A DNA stretch of 41,624 bases from Bacteroidales bacterium (GTDB lineage: Bacteria; Bacteroidota; Bacteroidia; Bacteroidales; UBA3663): positions 1-41,624 of the forward strand of contig JAILKE010000033.1 in the NCBI GenBank assembly GCA_024694125.1, given 5' to 3'. The translations under genes were made by a program, and so were the position numbers. This document shows positions 7,526 through 17,743 of the stretch, one piece after another. The notes beneath the pieces were generated by a model. It saw nothing but the letters and a program-made list of their open reading frames with translations. It ran no database searches and had not been told where the DNA came from. Positions within the stretch are counted from its first letter, which is position 1. The number at the start of each line of letters is the position of its first letter.

Positions 7526-10279
7526 ATGATAAACCGAATTGCGCAAATGAATAACAAGCACTGGCTGCCCGTCCTCGCACTGGCGGCCTCTGTCGGATTA
7601 TTCTCCGCCTGCGAGAAGGATGTACTCGAGGGTCAGCCATCGTGGTTGGGCAACTCCATCTACGAGCGACTCGAAGAGGGCATCGAGGTGAACGGCCAGA
7701 AACAGTCGTTCAATACCATGCTACGTCTCATCGAGGACCAGGGCCAGAAGGAAGTATTGGCCAAGACCGGTTCCAAGACCCTCTTCGTCGCTACCGACGA
7801 GGCGTTCCAGGAGTGGTTCAAGTCCAATTCCTGGGGCGTGACCAGCTACGAACAGCTCACCGAGACGCAGAAGACCATGCTCATGAACAATGCCATGATC
7901 AACAATGCCTATCTGCTCGAGCTGATGAGCAACGTGTCCGGCAATCCACCACAGATGGGCCTGTGCATGCGCCGCACCACCGCCGCCTCTATCTATGACA
8001 CAGTCTATAGCATAGCGCCAGCGGACATGCCTGTCAATGCCATGCAGAATGACAATTTCGATGTGTGGAAGAGCTACCGTGAGGCAGGCAAGACCCTCAA
8101 GCTGTTCAAGGACAACACCTCGGCACCGATGATTCACTTTCTGCCTCGATTCATGACCAAGAACGAGATTACCAGCAATGACCTCTCCATCATGACCAAT
8201 GGCGAGTCCAGCTCCATCGAGGACTCGTGGATCAATGGCCACAAGGTCATCAGCGCCGAACAGACCTGCAAGAACGGTTACATCTACGTAGTGGATGGTG
8301 TCATCGAGCCTACACGCAACATGGCCGAGATCATCTGCGAGAACCCCAAGACTCAGTTGTGGGCCAAGATGATGAACCGCTTCTCCGTACCGGTATATGA
8401 TGCCACCAACAGCCGTGAGTACAACCGTATCTACGGTGCCAACGACTCGGTCTTTACGTTGCGTTACTTCTCCGACTGGGCACCCCTCTCGAGCGGAAGC
8501 AACGGCATCCTGATGCACGTACCTGACAATGAGGACTTCGTCGTACCTGGCCGTCTCGCCTTTGACCCAGGCTGGAACCAGTATATGTACAAGAATACCA
8601 TGAGCTACGACATGCACTACGATGCCGGAGCCATGATCGTGCCTACCGACGATGCCGTCCGCGAATGGTGGAACGGTGCCGGTTCGGGCCTCAAGCAGGA
8701 GTATGGCGAGCTGGACAGCCTGCCCATCGCTACGCTGGCAGTCCTGATGCGTGTGCACATGTTACCCTCGTTCGTCGAATCCGTGCCATCCAAGTTCAAG
8801 ACCATCGTCGATGATGCCAAGGTCGAACTGGGCATAGAGCCATCGGACGTAGCAGAGTCCTACATGGGCTGCAATGGCGTGGTCTATCTGTGCAACAAAC
8901 TGTTCCCGCCCAGCGAGTTCCGTTCAGTCATCTATCCAGCCCTGGCGAGCCAGAGCCTGATGGGTGTCATCTATCGTGCGGTCAAGAACTATGACTACGG
9001 TCCGTTCCTCAACTCCATGGAGTCGCAGTTCACCATGATGCTCCCCTACAATACCGGACAGAGCATCAACCCAGCCAACACCGAGCTCAAGTACATGCAG
9101 TATCTCGATCCATGTACCTACGGCCTGACCCAGCAGATACTGTTCGAGTTCTCGTTCAACGAGCAGAAGCAGATCGTCGAGGCTGACCGTTACATCGTCA
9201 CCGTCGATGCTGACGGTACCATCCACTGGGACGGTGCCAAACTGACCCCGACGTTGGCCTGCGAGCAGAGCCACTTCGATGCATCGGGCATCCACACCGC
9301 CAGCGGCTGTATCATCCAGAACCGTCTGGCTGACATGGTCAATAACATGATCATCATCGGCCGTCTCAACACAACCCAGAAGTACTACAAGACCAAGGCC
9401 GGCAGTTACATCTACGTCGATTATCAGGACGACAACAACATCAAGATAGCCGGCGGACTGCAGCTCCGTCTGGGACAGACCATCACCCCAATACGTTCCT
9501 ACGACATGACGCAGGGCAGTGACGGTAACGGTGTATCGTACGGCCTGCCTGCAGTGCCGATGACGTCGGACAAGTCCGTCTTCGAGATACTCAAGGAGCA
9601 CGCCAAGTCCGATGCCGAGTGCACCTGTGCAGCCGACTCGGCGTACCGCATGTTCTTCGAACTGCTGCAGAACGATACCACCAGCACCTCGTTGCTCGCC
9701 AGCTCGGACGGTTCGTACGTATGTGCCAACAGCGAGAACGATGCCAACATGAATATGTCGCTCTTCGACAACTACAACTATACGGTCTATGTGCCTACCA
9801 ATGCTGCCATCCGTAAGTTGATCAGCGACGGCATCCTGCCTACATGGGAAGACCTCGAGGCCTACCAGGGCGACAGCCATGCCTGCGAGTTCATCGCCGA
9901 CCGCATCCACAGCTTCCTCCGCTACCATGTGCAGGATAACTCTATCCTGTATGGCGGTGCCACGGTAAGCAACGAGATGTACGAGTCGAGCAAACTGAAT
10001 GAAGATACCCGTCGATTCTATCCTGTCACCGTGACCAACGATGCCTCGGGCATCACCGTTACCGACCAGGTCGGAAACACGGCCAATGTAGTGATGACCG
10101 ACGGTCTGTACAACAACATCTGCCGCGAGTACTGGATGTCGGTGAGCACCTCGCCCAAGGGCGTACGTGCTACCCGAAGCCTGATTTCGTCCAGCCATGC
10201 TGTAGTCCACCAGATAGATGCTGCGCTGATCTACGGCGAGGAGATGCAGATGAACTGGGCCACAGCCATGAGACAGTAA
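7526..10279 (+). CDS. Fasciclin (FAS1) repeat lipoprotein, 917 residues
   Basis: This is an outer-membrane surface lipoprotein candidate. The N-terminus is a lipoprotein signal ending in LFSAC, with C29 as the acylated residue; the ATG at 7547 would give a tighter signal (MNNKHWLPVL...) and may be the true start. The mature protein looks like three or four divergent FAS1 domains: about 35-270 (SKTLFVATDEAFQEW, then YVVDGVIEP), 275-480 (AMIVPTDDAVREWW), 480-670 (weaker), and 690-917 (YTVYVPTNAAIRKL). FAS1 domains are known for adhesion and ligand binding. Its place directly before SusC suggests a surface binding partner of the transporter, in place of the usual SusE/SusF-type glycan-binding lipoproteins. 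It is longer than a typical one- or two-domain FAS1 protein. The ligand is unknown. Confidence 0.82.
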   Translation: MINRIAQMNNKHWLPVLALAASVGLFSACEKDVLEGQPSWLGNSIYERLEEGIEVNGQKQSFNTMLRLIEDQGQKEVLAKTGSKTLFVATDEAFQEWFKSNSWGVTSYEQLTETQKTMLMNNAMINNAYLLELMSNVSGNPPQMGLCMRRTTAASIYDTVYSIAPADMPVNAMQNDNFDVWKSYREAGKTLKLFKDNTSAPMIHFLPRFMTKNEITSNDLSIMTNGESSSIEDSWINGHKVISAEQTCKNGYIYVVDGVIEPTRNMAEIICENPKTQLWAKMMNRFSVPVYDATNSREYNRIYGANDSVFTLRYFSDWAPLSSGSNGILMHVPDNEDFVVPGRLAFDPGWNQYMYKNTMSYDMHYDAGAMIVPTDDAVREWWNGAGSGLKQEYGELDSLPIATLAVLMRVHMLPSFVESVPSKFKTIVDDAKVELGIEPSDVAESYMGCNGVVYLCNKLFPPSEFRSVIYPALASQSLMGVIYRAVKNYDYGPFLNSMESQFTMMLPYNTGQSINPANTELKYMQYLDPCTYGLTQQILFEFSFNEQKQIVEADRYIVTVDADGTIHWDGAKLTPTLACEQSHFDASGIHTASGCIIQNRLADMVNNMIIIGRLNTTQKYYKTKAGSYIYVDYQDDNNIKIAGGLQLRLGQTITPIRSYDMTQGSDGNGVSYGLPAVPMTSDKSVFEILKEHAKSDAECTCAADSAYRMFFELLQNDTTSTSLLASSDGSYVCANSENDANMNMSLFDNYNYTVYVPTNAAIRKLISDGILPTWEDLEAYQGDSHACEFIADRIHSFLRYHVQDNSILYGGATVSNEMYESSKLNEDTRRFYPVTVTNDASGITVTDQVGNTANVVMTDGLYNNICREYWMSVSTSPKGVRATRSLISSSHAVVHQIDAALIYGEEMQMNWATAMRQ

Positions 10280-10377
10280 ATAGGAGGTAATAGGGTCTGG
10301 ACACTACGGATGGGTCACCGACCAAATTAGTCGTTTCTATCGTCCTTGTCACCTTGCCCCTCGCTAAAGCTCGTCTT

Positions 10378-10415
10378 CTCGCTGAACGATTATCAATCGT
10401 TCTATTCGCTGCGAG
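10378..10415 (+). other. Stem-loop between fasciclin gene and SusC gene
   Basis: GAACGATT (10384-10391) pairs perfectly with AATCGTTC (10395-10402) around ATC, and CTCGC (10378-10382) can pair with GCGAG (10411-10415) outside it. No T-run follows, so a full terminator is unlikely. It may be a processing or mRNA-stabilising hairpin. Confidence 0.45.
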
Positions 10416-10420
10416 GACCC

Positions 10421-10442
10421 TGTCACTTCCTTGTCACTTCCT
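10421..10442 (+). repeat. Two more units of TGTCACTTCYT
   Basis: TGTCACTTCCT occurs twice in tandem 23 bases before the SusC start codon. It is the same unit as the four-copy array at 7301-7344 and also follows a CCC. Confidence 0.65.
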
Positions 10443-10465
10443 TTAAAAACTTCCCATAATAGTTT

Positions 10466-13400
10466 ATGCAACATATTCATAAAATCCAACGTTTCTTGAT
10501 AGGCTGTTGCCTGATGTGGCTGTGCAGTATCGCTGCAGTCGCACAGGAGAGGATTACCTCCGTGCACGGTACTATCGAAGATGAGTTCGGTCCGTTGATG
10601 GGTGCTACCGTATGTGAGGTAGATGCCAACGGCCGTGTCATCTCAGGTACGCAGACCGACCTGAACGGTAATTTTACCATGAAAGTCATCAATCCCAAGG
10701 ACAAACTGCGTTTCCAGTTCCTGGGTATGGTAACCCAGACTTTGCCCATAGACCGCACTACCTACAGTGTGACACTGAAGGCCGAGGTGCAGACCATCCA
10801 GGAGGTAACCATCACCAGCGCCAAGCGCATGGAGGGTAACTCACTGCACATCCCCGAGCGAGAGATAGGCAAGGCCAAGCAGACCATCAAGATGGATGAG
10901 TTCGAAGGCCTCTCGGTCACCACGATTGACGAGGCACTCCAGGGCCGTGTGGCTGGTCTGGATATCGTCTCGCTGTCCGGTAACCTCGGTTCCGGCTCAG
11001 TGATGCGTCTGCGTGGTGCATCGTCCCTCTCCTCACTGACCAACGAGAATCCACTCATCGTCGTCGATGGCAATGTGTGGGATGTCGATATGTCCAACTT
11101 CGACATCAGCTCGTCCAGCGACGAGAAGTTCGCCGAGTTGCTCAACATCAACCCTGAGGATATCGCCTCGATCAACGTCCTTAAGGATGCCTCGGCTACA
11201 GCCATCTATGGTTCACAGGGCGGTAACGGTGTCATCGAGCTCACCACCAAGCGTGGTCAGCGTGGCGCACCGCGTGTCACCTATTCGTTCAAGCTCTCTA
11301 CCACCTTCCAGCCTGAGGGTTACAAGTTGCTGAACGGTGACGACTACACCATGCTGCTCAAGGAGGCTTACTTCAATCCCCGTCAGGACGATGGTGCCTC
11401 CGATATCCCCGAACTCAACTACGACAAGACCTTCTCGGAGTACGAGCAGTACAACAACAATACCGACTGGCGCAAGGCTGTCAAACAGGTAGGTATCCGT
11501 CAGAACCACTATGTGACCATCTCCGGTGGTGGCGAGCGTGCCCAGTTCCGTGTGTCGGCCGGTTTCGACAACGAGACCGGTAGTGTGATCGAGCAGTTGA
11601 TGCGACGCATCACCACCCGTGCCAACCTGGACTACACGGTGTCACGCCGCATCCGCGTGCAGACCAACTTCTCCATGACCTACACCAAGAACTACCGCAA
11701 CTCGGACGACCTGCTCGCCATCGCACAGAAGAAGATGCCTAACATGAGCATCTACGAGCAGGATGCCGATGGCAACGACACCGATCGCTACTACAACATG
11801 CTGCAGAGCGGTGCATATATCGGCAGCGAGGTCTTCAAGGACGACCAGCGCACACTGGTCAATCCGGTAGCCTCGGCCCATCTCGCCAAGAATATCTCCT
11901 CGTCCTATAACCTCTCGCCCGAGTTGATCCTCAACTATGAGCTGCTCGGTATGGAGGAGGGTCTGAGCCGACTCACATGGAAGGGCCAGGTCTATATGAA
12001 CATCTTCAACGAGTATTCAGACCGCTTCAGACCTTCAGAGTTGGTTTCGACCGACTGGCATGCAGGTCACAATACGTCGTACAAGGGCAGCAACAAGAGC
12101 CTCTCGCTCACGACCAAGCACACCCTGACCTTCCAGCCAGCCTTCGACAACGAGGACCACTACTTCCTCTCGATGCTCCGCTTCGAGATGACCACAGGTA
12201 GCAGCAACGGTCAGAGCACCGACGGTTCGGGTCTGCCATCGGGCGGCATCACCAGCCCTGATGCTGGCGGCAAGATCACCGGCCTCAGTTCCAACTACTC
12301 CGAGTGGCGCTCCATGTACTACACGGCATCCGCCCACTATTCGTACAAGAGTCGCTACACCATCGGCTTCGATGCCCGTATGGACGGTACGACCAAGTTC
12401 GGTCCTGACCACCGTTGGGGTATCTTCCCAGCCGTCAACTCACGCTGGAACATCATCGACGAGGAGTTCATGGGCGACCTCCGTGAGAAGATCTCGCTCT
12501 CCATGCTCTCTGTCCGTGGTGCCTGGGGCCGTTCGGGACATGCGCCCAACAGGGACTACCTCTACACCTCGCAGTACAACTCGACCTACCGCTACCTCGA
12601 CCTGGCGGCAATGAAGTTGAGCAACATCCAGCTCAATGACCTCAAGTGGGAGATGGTCAACAGTGTGAACGTAGGTTTTGACCTCGGTTTCATGGATGAC
12701 CGCATCACCACTTCGTTCGAGATTTATCACTCCACGACCAGCGACATGCTCCTGGAAGGCTACCGAATCCCGTCATCGACCGGTTTCTCTACGCTGGCAT
12801 ACCGCAACGAGGGCAAGATGAGCAACACCGGTTGGGAGATTCAGATCAATACCAACCGCCTCATCAAGCGCAACAACAACAAGCTGGTGGTCGATCTCAA
12901 CTTCAACTTCGGCAACAACCGCAACGAAATCCTCGAGATGGACCAGACCGTGCTGGATGGCAAGAACACCAACTTCAACAACGACAACCGTTGTGTATTG
13001 ACCCGTGTCCAGCTGCACAACCCATTCGGCTCCATCTACGGATTCCGCTTCAAGGGCGTCTATCAGTATGAGTACGAGACTGTGGCTGATATGTCCAAGG
13101 ACGACCAGGCAGCCTTCATCGCCAGCGGCAAGACAGCCCCTGTCGCACAGGCAGCCGACGGATCGATCATCTACGACGAGAAGGGTGAACCCCTCCGCAT
13201 GATGTTCGCCTACACCAACGACGGTACCGGCCGCAACTACACCTTCCGCGGCGGTGATGCCATCTACGAGGATGTGAACCACGATGGTCAGATCAATGCG
13301 CTCGACATCGTCTATCTGGGCAGTTCGCTGCCTAAGCTGACTGGCGGTTTCGGCCTGTCGGTCAAGTACGGTGACTTCCGCTTCTCTACCCAGTTCACCT

Positions 13401-13825
13401 ACCGTGTGGGCAACAAGATCCTGAACCTGGCACGACTGGATGCCGAGGCAATGATCAACAACAACAACCAGAGCCAGGCGGTCAACTACCGCTGGCGTAA
13501 GGAGGGTGATGTGACCAATATCCCACGTGCCATGTATGGTGCCAAGACCAACTACAACACGCTGATCAGTGACCGCTTTGTCGAGGATGGCTCCTACCTG
13601 CGTATGGGCTATGCCCAGATTGCGTACGACCTCAAGGCTGCTGCCCTGAAGCGTGCCCACATCAACAAGGTGAGTCTCTACCTGAGTGCCAACAACCCAT
13701 TTGTCTTCACCAAATATACGGGTGCCGATCCTGATATCAGTACCAGCGGATATGGTCCTGCCACTGATTCATACCAGACACCACGTGCCCGTTACTTCAC
13801 CTTCGGTATGACGGTTGGTTTCTAA
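10466..13825 (+). CDS. SusC/RagA-type TonB-dependent transporter (first pair)
   Basis: This outer-membrane transporter imports oligosaccharides using energy from TonB. A signal peptide ends in AVAQ (about residue 27). Residues 30-105 form the carboxypeptidase-regulatory-like domain typical of SusC proteins, IQEVTITSAKR (111-121) is the TonB-box region, and about 135-262 is the plug, with NPLIVVDG and the SusC signature INPEDIASINVLKDASATA followed by AIYGSQGGNGVI. The remaining residues form the beta-barrel, ending in the aromatic terminus FTFGMTVGF. At 1119 residues it is slightly longer than average for the family. The SusD partner begins 18 bases downstream, and a fasciclin lipoprotein lies upstream. 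Probable cargo is fragments of pectin side chains or backbone, inferred from neighbouring enzymes. Confidence 0.95.
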   Translation: MQHIHKIQRFLIGCCLMWLCSIAAVAQERITSVHGTIEDEFGPLMGATVCEVDANGRVISGTQTDLNGNFTMKVINPKDKLRFQFLGMVTQTLPIDRTTYSVTLKAEVQTIQEVTITSAKRMEGNSLHIPEREIGKAKQTIKMDEFEGLSVTTIDEALQGRVAGLDIVSLSGNLGSGSVMRLRGASSLSSLTNENPLIVVDGNVWDVDMSNFDISSSSDEKFAELLNINPEDIASINVLKDASATAIYGSQGGNGVIELTTKRGQRGAPRVTYSFKLSTTFQPEGYKLLNGDDYTMLLKEAYFNPRQDDGASDIPELNYDKTFSEYEQYNNNTDWRKAVKQVGIRQNHYVTISGGGERAQFRVSAGFDNETGSVIEQLMRRITTRANLDYTVSRRIRVQTNFSMTYTKNYRNSDDLLAIAQKKMPNMSIYEQDADGNDTDRYYNMLQSGAYIGSEVFKDDQRTLVNPVASAHLAKNISSSYNLSPELILNYELLGMEEGLSRLTWKGQVYMNIFNEYSDRFRPSELVSTDWHAGHNTSYKGSNKSLSLTTKHTLTFQPAFDNEDHYFLSMLRFEMTTGSSNGQSTDGSGLPSGGITSPDAGGKITGLSSNYSEWRSMYYTASAHYSYKSRYTIGFDARMDGTTKFGPDHRWGIFPAVNSRWNIIDEEFMGDLREKISLSMLSVRGAWGRSGHAPNRDYLYTSQYNSTYRYLDLAAMKLSNIQLNDLKWEMVNSVNVGFDLGFMDDRITTSFEIYHSTTSDMLLEGYRIPSSTGFSTLAYRNEGKMSNTGWEIQINTNRLIKRNNNKLVVDLNFNFGNNRNEILEMDQTVLDGKNTNFNNDNRCVLTRVQLHNPFGSIYGFRFKGVYQYEYETVADMSKDDQAAFIASGKTAPVAQAADGSIIYDEKGEPLRMMFAYTNDGTGRNYTFRGGDAIYEDVNHDGQINALDIVYLGSSLPKLTGGFGLSVKYGDFRFSTQFTYRVGNKILNLARLDAEAMINNNNQSQAVNYRWRKEGDVTNIPRAMYGAKTNYNTLISDRFVEDGSYLRMGYAQIAYDLKAAALKRAHINKVSLYLSANNPFVFTKYTGADPDISTSGYGPATDSYQTPRARYFTFGMTVGF

Positions 13826-13843
13826 CTTGTAATAGTCTAATAT

Positions 13844-15634
13844 ATGAAAGATCTATATAACCATATATCCAAGATGCTGTTGTGCGTAGGCTTGCCCATG
13901 GCTGGCCTGGGCGGCAGTTTGAGTTCGTGCTCCGACTTCCTGGAGGTCGAACCGCAGAACATCGTCACCCTCGACCAGTTCTGGAACGAGGAGAGCGATG
14001 TGACCAGCTCCATAGCCGGTTGTTACTCAGGGATGCAGCGATATGATATCCTGAGCCGTATGATGATATGGGGCGAGTTCCGTTCGGACAATGTACTGAA
14101 CCGTGGTGACATCACGAAGGATATCAACCTGCAGCGTGTGCTGGAGGAGGACATCGTCGCCAACAACGGCTATGCGGACTGGGCACACTTCTACAATGTC
14201 ATCAACCGCTGTAACCTGATACTGAAATATGCTCCCGGAGTGCATGAGATTGACCCATCGTACAACCAGGGTGAACTCAATGCGCACATAGCCGAGGCTA
14301 CCGCCCTGCGCAGTCTCTGCTACTTCTACCTGATCCGCACCTTCCGCGACGTGCCCTATACCGATGAGGCCTACATCAACGATGCACAGGAGATGATGCT
14401 GCCGCAGACGGACTTCTACACCATCCTGCACAATCTGATCAACTCGCTGGAGGAGGTCAAGGACCTGGCTGTGGTCTATTATCCAACCTCCTCGACACAG
14501 GGCGAATACTATCAGACGGGCCGCATCACCCGCTCCGCTATCTATGCCATGCTGTGCGAGATGTACCTGTGGGACCAGCAGTACGACAAGTGCATCGAGT
14601 ATGCGGACAAGATTGTCGAGTTCCAGAAGCAGTACATCCTTGAGTACACTGGCGAGGAGACGGACTACTCCGACTACTACGGATACCCTCTGTATAGCGC
14701 CAAGATCTATCAGGGATCGTCGTACTACGGCAAGGCTTTCAACCGTATCTTCGTCAGGAACAATTCGTTGGAGACCATCTTCGAACTCTCCTATGTCAAG
14801 GATGACGAGAACATGCTCAACAATGAGCCTGTCGGCCTCTTCTATGGTGGTACCGACCATACCGGTTATGTCCAGCCATCGGAGTATATCCAGTCACAGG
14901 TACAGAGTTCCAGCTCAACCCTGTTCCTCAAGAACAAGTATGATGGTCGCCGCTATGAGAACTTCCTCTTCAACTCCGGTGGCGAGGTGCAGGGCATCAA
15001 CAAGTATGTGGTCAATTACAATTCCTCCCTTGAACTGCCTGCCCCTACTACCTCCAACTTCTATTCGGGTGTAGGTTATTGGGGTAGCCCATACAGTGTT
15101 TATACCAAGGACAATAATATCGTCTCGGAAAATAAGTCGAACTGGATCATCTACCGTCTGACCGATATCATGCTGCTCAAGGCGGAGGCACTCGCATGGT
15201 CGCTCGAGGCTCCCGAGGGTACCCTCAATGAGGCGGACGAGGCTAAGCGCACCACCATCTTCCAGCTTTGCAATGCTACCTACAAGCGTTCGCTCTACGA
15301 GGATACCTACAAGGATACCCTCAAGTATGATGACTACAAGAGCAAGTCCGCTCTGCTGGATCTGGTCTATGACGAACGTCAGCGCGAATTGATGTTCGAA
15401 GGCAAGCGCTACTACGACCTGGTGCGCCGCTCCATGTTCGAGGGCAATACGGACTACCTGCGCAGCAAGTGCTCGCAGAAGAGTACCGAACTGTCGTCCA
15501 ACATCGACAACTTCCTGCAGCGTATGGAGGCTATCTTCTGGCCTGTATTGTTGGACGAGACCAAGGCCAACCCCAACCTGATACAGAATCCGGCCTTCGG
15601 CAGTGGCGAAAGCAGTAGCATCGAAAAGAGCTGA
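13844..15634 (+). CDS. SusD/RagB-type glycan-binding lipoprotein (first pair)
   Basis: This is the surface lipoprotein that caps the SusC barrel and delivers glycan to it. A lipoprotein signal ends in LSSCSDF (C29). The N-terminal SusD pattern FLEVEPQN...FWNEESDVTSSIAGCY (about 32-65) and helical TPR-like repeats follow. The family C-terminal motif appears as LVYDERQRELMFEGKRYYDLVRR (roughly residues 507-529, quoted here only as the conserved region), and the protein ends in an NPNLIQNPAFG-type tail. At 596 residues its length is normal to slightly long. It starts 18 bases after the SusC stop and is followed after 36 bases by a fasciclin lipoprotein gene, so the three are almost certainly co-transcribed. 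Confidence 0.94.
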   Translation: MKDLYNHISKMLLCVGLPMAGLGGSLSSCSDFLEVEPQNIVTLDQFWNEESDVTSSIAGCYSGMQRYDILSRMMIWGEFRSDNVLNRGDITKDINLQRVLEEDIVANNGYADWAHFYNVINRCNLILKYAPGVHEIDPSYNQGELNAHIAEATALRSLCYFYLIRTFRDVPYTDEAYINDAQEMMLPQTDFYTILHNLINSLEEVKDLAVVYYPTSSTQGEYYQTGRITRSAIYAMLCEMYLWDQQYDKCIEYADKIVEFQKQYILEYTGEETDYSDYYGYPLYSAKIYQGSSYYGKAFNRIFVRNNSLETIFELSYVKDDENMLNNEPVGLFYGGTDHTGYVQPSEYIQSQVQSSSSTLFLKNKYDGRRYENFLFNSGGEVQGINKYVVNYNSSLELPAPTTSNFYSGVGYWGSPYSVYTKDNNIVSENKSNWIIYRLTDIMLLKAEALAWSLEAPEGTLNEADEAKRTTIFQLCNATYKRSLYEDTYKDTLKYDDYKSKSALLDLVYDERQRELMFEGKRYYDLVRRSMFEGNTDYLRSKCSQKSTELSSNIDNFLQRMEAIFWPVLLDETKANPNLIQNPAFGSGESSSIEKS

Positions 15635-15670
15635 TGAGCCATATAACTAACCTATGAAAATTGTATCTCT

Positions 15671-17743
15671 ATGAAACTGAAGAATATTTTTGCATTGATA
15701 GGTGTTGCAGCGGCTCTGTGGACCTCGTGCTCGGACGAACCCGATAGTGAGTACTACTACTCATTCACGGGCGAGATGATGAGTGAGTACCTCCAGAATC
15801 GTGAGCAGTTTTCGCTCTTCTCGACCGCTGTGCAGCGTGCTGGACTGGACAAGCAGCTCTCGGCCTACGGTCACTACACCTGTTTCGCTCCGGACAACGA
15901 GGCTGTGACCACGTGGCTGCAGGGCAAGGGACTGACGTCGCTCGACGAGCTGTCGGACGCACAGTGTGATACCCTGGCACGTACGCACCTCATCCGCGTC
16001 ATATACGCTATCTCGGACATGAAGGACGGCGTACTCGCTACCCAGAACATGAACGGCCGTCCGGTCGAGGTGACTCACGACCGCGATGAGGATGGCAACT
16101 CGGTCGTCATCCTGAACCGCAGTGTGCAGATTCTCTTTGCCACTCAGAACGACTCGGTCGAGAATGGTCTGGTACACCCCATCAACGGCGTGCTGGAGAA
16201 CTCGACCAACTCACTGACCAAGATGATGGCGGACAACCCCACCATCAGCATCTACAACGAGGCTTTTGCCGCAACCGGCATCGGCGACTATATAGCCAGC
16301 AAGGGCTATCTGGACGACACCTACGAGAGTACGGGCGAGTTTTATGACTACATCACTGGTAGCAACATCCACGAGGCTGCCACTCCTCCGGACAACCGCC
16401 TGTATGGCTTCACCACCTTCGTCGTGACCGACTCGGTGCTCAAGGAGCGCTACAATGTCACCTCGCTCGAAGACCTCTACAAACTGGCATGCAAGCTCTA
16501 CGACCCCATCTATCCAGAGGATGTCGATAAGGAGGAGCATGACTTCGACCACCTGAGCAGCCCGGAGAACCCTCTGTACCGCTTCATCGCCTACCATACA
16601 CTGGACCGTAACGTGCAGGGCTGGAACTTCCTGACCGTGCGCGACGACTTCGGAGTCATCACCACGATGATGAACCCCAACGACTGGTACGAGACGCTCT
16701 TGCCTCACACCATGGTCAAGTGCGAGCACCTCACCTTCACGGACTGGCTCGGCGAGGGCGAGACGCTGGGTGAGAAGGGTGCCCGTTACGTCAACCGCCG
16801 TGTAGATAACTACTATCCAGGTTCTACCGGCGTGCGTGGCGCCAAGGTGGAGGATACATCGTCCGACCCGACTTACGACCACATGGCGCTGGGCGGTCTC
16901 TACTTCTACGTGGACCGCGTGCTGGCGTTCGATGCCGATACCCGCGACAAGGTGATGAACTGCCGCATCCGTATGGACTTCTCTACCATCTTCCCCGAGG
17001 TGATGACCAATGACATGCGCATGAACGGTGACCGCACTAAGGATGATGACAACAGTACCACCTCCTATGACCACACCTTCAAGTATGGTCGTAACTACTA
17101 CTTCCCCGACGGATATCTGGAGAATGTGACGGTAGGCGGCAACGGTTACTTCATCTACCGTCGTCCCCGTCAGGGCTATTGGTCTCTGCATGGTGATGAG
17201 TTCATCTGCCAGGGCAACTACGATGTGACCTTCCGCATCCCGCCTGTCCCATACGACGGCGAGTGGCAGATCCGTCTCGGTTATGCCGCCATGGACATCC
17301 GTGGTATAGCTCAGATTTACTTCGGCAGTGATGAGGACGACCTTGAGCCTCAGGGCATCCCGCTCGATATGACCCGCAACCTGAGTCACGCCTCGATCCT
17401 GGGTTCCAAGTTCACCATCGATGGCAAGAGCTACACTTCGTTCACCGACGACCAGAAGTCAGAGGACCGCAAGACGCTCAAGAACCTCGGCTACTATCGT
17501 GGCGCCAATGGCGGTTACCGCACTGGCGGCAGCGACCAGCAGCACTTCAGCGACATCGCCCAGACGCTTCGCATCGTGCTCTGTACTGCCAAGATGAAGC
17601 ATGATACCGATTACTTCCTGCGTGTACGTGCCGTATCCTCTAAACAGGGTAACAACAATGAGGTCATGCTCGACTACCTGGAGCTCGTTCCTAAGAGTGT
17701 CTATGGTGTAGGCGACGGCGACCTGCAGGAGGATGACCTATAA
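15671..17743 (+). CDS. Fasciclin lipoprotein with C-terminal beta-sandwich
   Basis: A lipoprotein signal ends in LWTSCSDE (C20). Residues about 32-180 form a well-preserved FAS1 domain (LDKQLSAYGHYTCFAPDNEA, then LVHPINGVLE). A second, weaker FAS1-like region spans about 185-420, and roughly 430-690 is a beta-rich region with DVTFRIPPVPYDGEWQIRLG and FLRVRAVSS that looks like a ligand-binding sandwich. The gene begins 36 bases after SusD. Together with the gene order this suggests a surface glycan-binding protein accompanying the first SusCD pair. No catalytic motif is visible. The nature of the C-terminal domain is a judgement from hydrophobic pattern only. Confidence 0.85.
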   Translation: MKLKNIFALIGVAAALWTSCSDEPDSEYYYSFTGEMMSEYLQNREQFSLFSTAVQRAGLDKQLSAYGHYTCFAPDNEAVTTWLQGKGLTSLDELSDAQCDTLARTHLIRVIYAISDMKDGVLATQNMNGRPVEVTHDRDEDGNSVVILNRSVQILFATQNDSVENGLVHPINGVLENSTNSLTKMMADNPTISIYNEAFAATGIGDYIASKGYLDDTYESTGEFYDYITGSNIHEAATPPDNRLYGFTTFVVTDSVLKERYNVTSLEDLYKLACKLYDPIYPEDVDKEEHDFDHLSSPENPLYRFIAYHTLDRNVQGWNFLTVRDDFGVITTMMNPNDWYETLLPHTMVKCEHLTFTDWLGEGETLGEKGARYVNRRVDNYYPGSTGVRGAKVEDTSSDPTYDHMALGGLYFYVDRVLAFDADTRDKVMNCRIRMDFSTIFPEVMTNDMRMNGDRTKDDDNSTTSYDHTFKYGRNYYFPDGYLENVTVGGNGYFIYRRPRQGYWSLHGDEFICQGNYDVTFRIPPVPYDGEWQIRLGYAAMDIRGIAQIYFGSDEDDLEPQGIPLDMTRNLSHASILGSKFTIDGKSYTSFTDDQKSEDRKTLKNLGYYRGANGGYRTGGSDQQHFSDIAQTLRIVLCTAKMKHDTDYFLRVRAVSSKQGNNNEVMLDYLELVPKSVYGVGDGDLQEDDL

